Assembly: GCF_026151205.1 (NCBI RefSeq)
Contig: NC_087079.1
Span: 14,384,445 to 14,448,444 of the forward strand
DNA from: Bolinopsis microptera
Taxonomy: Eukaryota; Ctenophora; Tentaculata; Lobata; Bolinopsidae
Direction of reading: 5' to 3'
Length of the DNA stretch: 64,000 nucleotides
Below the pieces are notes generated by a model. It had not been told where the DNA came from. It ran no database searches and was given only the letters and a program-made list of their open reading frames with translations. Both the position numbers and the translations under genes were made by a program. Below, piece by piece: positions 60,316-64,000 of this stretch (positions are counted from its first letter, which is position 1; each line of letters starts with the position of its first letter).

Positions 60316-61149
60316 TGTTGGAACCCTGTTCTTGGGTTAATTAAATAACAAATAATACTCAATTATTATAAATACAAATTAGATGAATAAAGAGGTTATA
60401 CAAATAAATGGTGTTTCAAATGTAACCTTGTTACTCTATGTACTCACCCTCAAATAGTGAATGAGTGATTAAATGGTGATTGGTGTGACTCAGTTACTCA
60501 CACTGCTCTAACTAATACACAATCAATACTAAACTAAATAATGTCTTTTTACTATTAGATTAAACAACTATTAAATTAAAACTACTACTCTGATGATGAT
60601 GTTCTTCTTACTATATGAGGGACTTCTGAATGATGAGGACTTCAACAAAACTGGAACTGATAAGTTCTATAAAACAAAAACCCTGGGGGAAAACTACCGT
60701 GAGTAAAGTGAAAGGTAATCCACGTGAAACTATAAATGAAAGTGAAAGAGGAAGCGGGAACTCCTAGACTAAACTACTAAACTATAACTATAAACTACTT
60801 ACCACTCTTTCCACGTCACAGAACACAGATAGTATCTGTCGACTGGAATCTGTGGGATCACTAAAACAACGTCACTCCTCTCCCTTCTGCTACGCTAGAG
60901 TCTGGAGTCGACAACGTCACTCCTCTCCCTTCTGCTACGCTAGAGTCTGGAGTCAACTAAACACTGGACACTCCTCTCTCTTCTGTTACTTCAACTAGAG
61001 TCTGGAGTCGAGCCTTGTCTGCCTTCTGGAGTCCCTTTACCCCAACACTGTATATACAATCACTGGAACTAAACCTTTGCTAAAGTGAGATACAGGGTTA
61101 GTAATATGAAGTACAAAAACAAGCTACAAATAGAATTAAGATTCTAACA
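60316..61149 (-). mobile_element. 3' LTR of a minus-strand LTR retrotransposon
   Basis: 834 bp, bounded by TGTTGGAACC at the left and ATTCTAACA at the right. Read on the minus strand the LTR starts TGTTAGAAT and ends GGTTCCAACA, with the usual TG...CA ends. Immediately outside the right end the minus strand reads AAAGTAGGGGGAA, a polypurine tract placed exactly where plus-strand priming requires. Inside, about 60863-61015, a roughly 45-bp unit with CTCCTCTCCCTTCTGCTACG is repeated three times. The partner 5' LTR lies outside the window. Confidence 0.75.
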
Positions 61150-63016
61150 TTCCCCCTACTTTAAAAAAGAAAAAGTACTTACTAATAATTTAACTCATGA
61201 CTTTTACAATCTTAAAGTCATAACTCCCTATACTTTCTTTGTTTAAAAAAATACTATCCGACTATCCGAGTTAAAATTAGGAAATAAACTCTAGCAAAAA
61301 CCGTAGAGTTAAGAATATTCTAATCCCCACACGCAACACAAAAACGTGTCGTGCGCGCTAAACGAAAAAGATACTTTCTATGAGTTTGAGCTACAAATGC
61401 GCGGCTCAAACAAAGGCAAATCTAATACGTGTCATGTCCACTGTCATAAAAGCAGATAACTAAAAAAAGCAGTTAACGATTATTCCATATTCGGCGAGTC
61501 ACGTGGTACAAGTGGATTAAATCTCTGTTAACGCGGGAAAAACATCCGCTGTAAAACAGGCTAGTGGCTAAAATGACTGCCTTCCACGCTGAGCGTGAGA
61601 TCTGAGAGATATAATACTTGTACAAAACGTCCGATAGAATTAATACAGTCTAACTATTAGCTAATTAACTATCAAAGTTCTTAATACGAAAATCTCTTTT
61701 CTATGAACGGAATTGAAGCATCGTTCTAGGACTGACAGGTGCACAAAAAATACCCGTCCAACACTGTAATCAAGTGTGATCTTTAGAGATTTCTGTATCG
61801 AGTTATCTTAATGACAGAAAAACTGCGTACTAAAACTAAATATTAGGAGCTATTCAAGCTTTAAACACAACCTCTAGAGAGTCAATAATGAGTCACTAAC
61901 AAATCATTGACACACACCACTGTACTAAACAGTTCTAAAACGTAAAATACATAAATTCTGTCGTTTAAAAACAGGTTCAAACTGAGTCCCTAAAGGCTCG
62001 GGATCAGTGAAGAACATGTAATAGCATGTTGATCGAAACGACAGCATTCTTATAAAACCAAAAACTCACGCTGAGCAAGCTGCTCCTAGCACATCCCAAC
62101 AGGAAATACCAAACATCCCCTGTTAACACTTCCTACAGAAGATGCAAGTTAATAAAGTAATATCAGGTAAACACTTTCATGTCTTTTAGAAGAAAGGATC
62201 GTCTTTCTGAAAAGTAAGTTTGAAACTGAAATGTTAGACTTTTAGAAGTAGGAATCTGAAATATTCTGTTAGCGGTAATTTTATTACACATGTCACGTAC
62301 AAAATGTACTTTAAATTGTATCTATTAATCCTTATTATCTCTACACCATGTAATAGAAAATTTAGCAAATCAACTGACAAATGTGACCGTGCGCTACAAC
62401 ACAAAGAAAAGGAGCGCTAAAGCTGGTACACACGTCTAAATTCGCTAACTAATCTATCTTTCTCCCAAAATTGTTGAAAATTTAGCAAATACAACCAAAG
62501 TTCAGTTACCAGACTAAGAGAAAAGAAAAGAAAGGATAGACTGGTTCCTAAAAATGGGATTCACTAACTTTTCATCAAACATTCCCAACTTACTACATTC
62601 TCAGTAAAAAATATGAACTAACGACAAAAAATTGTCAAAATATCCTTCCCAAAACTTCTGTTCGAGAAACTTCTCTAGAACATAAAAACACAAAATTAAT
62701 ATACGTGTAAAGAGTTACAAATGTTTAAAAGATTGTTAAAAGATTGTTAAATACAAACACCTCGTGCATGTTAAAAGTCTCTGAAAGGTTAAAAATGTAA
62801 AAATGACTCGTTACAAAGTTGGTAATTCTAACAATACTAATATATACACACACATTTTAAGTTAAAAGTTTATTACAAATGACGTTAAAAAGTTATTGTT
62901 TAACCAAATTGACATTTCAAACAACAAATAATCCGAGCAAAAATATTCAATTTCTTTCTACAGCATAAAGTCCAAAACAGTTATACTCTCTCTGACATAT
63001 TCACAGTATCCTTGAT
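61150..63016 (-). other. Internal noncoding part of LTR element
   Basis: About 1.87 kb of AT-rich sequence between the polyprotein fragment and the 3' LTR. I see no open frame, so RT/RNase H are not encoded here. Confidence 0.5.
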
Positions 63017-64000
63017 CTATGACTTAAGCGAGCTTGCTGAAAACTGCACCTCTCTTCGTGAGACATCCTGAACAATCTTTAACCTCTGCACTTGTACAGA
63101 GTTATCCAACTCAACTGATACGGGTTCACCGTTTGACTCGTCCAGTCGTACATTGTAAAGATTTTTGTTCTTCCCTGTAGGTTTCCCGGCTCTACCCATC
63201 ACCAAGGCATTATTCCAATCATCACTCTCCGAGGATCTGAACCTGATAATGTCATTCTTCTTTACACCCACGCCTGTTCTGGTTTGACACACACTTTCCC
63301 AATCCGACTGATTTACTGACAGATCTGACAGATTCACACTCCCTGAAACTGAACTTACAGTTCCATGGTCATCTGGCTCAATTTCTGTCTCAATTTCTGG
63401 CTCACTTTCTGGCTCACTGTCTTGATCCACATTACCTGAAACTGAGCTCACAACTCCATGGTCCTCTAGCTCACTTGCTAGATCACTGTCTTGATTCACG
63501 TTCCCTGAAACTGAACTCACAGTTCCATGATCCTCTGGCTCTCCTTCTAGATCACTTTCTGACTCCCTGTAGATTGCACAATCTCAAGGTCACCTCCACT
63601 GAATGTTTCTAACTCCTCCTCTTGATCACTTTCATCGTCACTTAGTGACCATGGCGATGTAATCTTCTCCTCTAAAACAGGACGGACCTTAATTTCTGTT
63701 GCATGATTAGTTCTTCCAGAATCTGTTTGGCTGATAGAACTTTCACATCGTCCTATGGGTATCATCATGTGTCCTGACTTAGTGATCATTAGATTCTCTT
63801 CTCCTCCGAAAGCATAAACTTTGTCAGTTTCAGTATCGATCTTCATCTTCATCTTTTTCATGGACTCTCTAGACAGTAACAAAGGAATATCATTTTCCAC
63901 AATAAACACGTTTAAAGTTACTTTCTGACCACATATTGTTACTGGGAGTGCTTTTTGTATCCTGGCTGTAACTGCATCTCCATCCCCGAAACAAAAATTC
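63017..64000 (-). pseudogene. Broken, deleted polyprotein of the LTR element
   Basis: Two minus-strand frames. The 5' part (about 64000-63547) has ENDIPLLLSRESMKKMKMKI, which resembles the second half of a retroelement aspartic protease; its catalytic D-S/T-G would lie outside the window. A one-base frame change near 63570 leads into 63540-63017, where an acidic segment with repeated SSVSGNV/QDSE is followed by DIIRFRSSESDDWNNALVMG, a segment that in related elements lies after the integrase. Integrase and reverse transcriptase are absent between and after these parts, so this is a deletion derivative. It continues past the window edge. Confidence 0.55.

Overview
This is animal nuclear DNA: spliced genes with GT-AG introns, C2H2 zinc fingers, actin, kringle and ShKT domains, LINE and LTR retroelements and many small DNA transposons. 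An early-branching, non-bilaterian animal fits best. A ctenophore is my guess, because of the many genes nested in introns and an LRP5/6-type receptor whose tail lacks PPPSPxS motifs, but nothing here proves the phylum.

The window is organised around one large minus-strand gene, 52373 down to 15474. I rebuilt it from 34 exons whose reading phase agrees at every junction. The exons sum to 4980 nt (1659 aa) and encode four beta-propeller/EGF pairs, six LDL-receptor class A repeats, one membrane helix and a roughly 200-residue tail, which is the LRP5/LRP6/Arrow plan. Its introns house six other genes: a 23-finger zinc-finger gene (17832-19892, +), an intronless nuclease-helicase gene (25232-27205, -), three tandem cathepsin-kringle-ShKT genes (33342-45841, +, all inside one 13.6 kb intron that splits an EGF domain) and a four-exon actin gene (46881-48421, +). 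The 3' end of another minus-strand gene stops only 50 bp before the LRP5/6 start codon.

About ten LRP5/6 introns, and one intron of the upstream gene, carry a tandem repeat at one end. The repeat lies against the donor or acceptor and often contains the splice site itself. One array (36-bp unit) is open in frame with its exon. Another (23-bp unit) repeats a consensus donor about 34 times.

Left flank: positions 1-3725 are a second, indel-ridden copy of 18295-22395 (zinc-finger gene plus three LRP5/6 exons), either an uncollapsed poorly polished haplotype or a decayed duplication. It preserves the empty site of a 614-bp hAT-type MITE present in the main copy. From 3.7 to 15.4 kb lie palindrome-rich dispersed repeats, a broken transposase-like gene, LINE relics and two well-bounded MITEs. 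Right flank: 54.1-58.1 kb is mostly noncoding, 58.1-60.0 kb is a 5'-truncated LINE with an open RT reading frame, and 60.3-64.0 kb is the 3' part of a minus-strand LTR retrotransposon with its 3' LTR, polypurine tract and a broken, deleted polyprotein.
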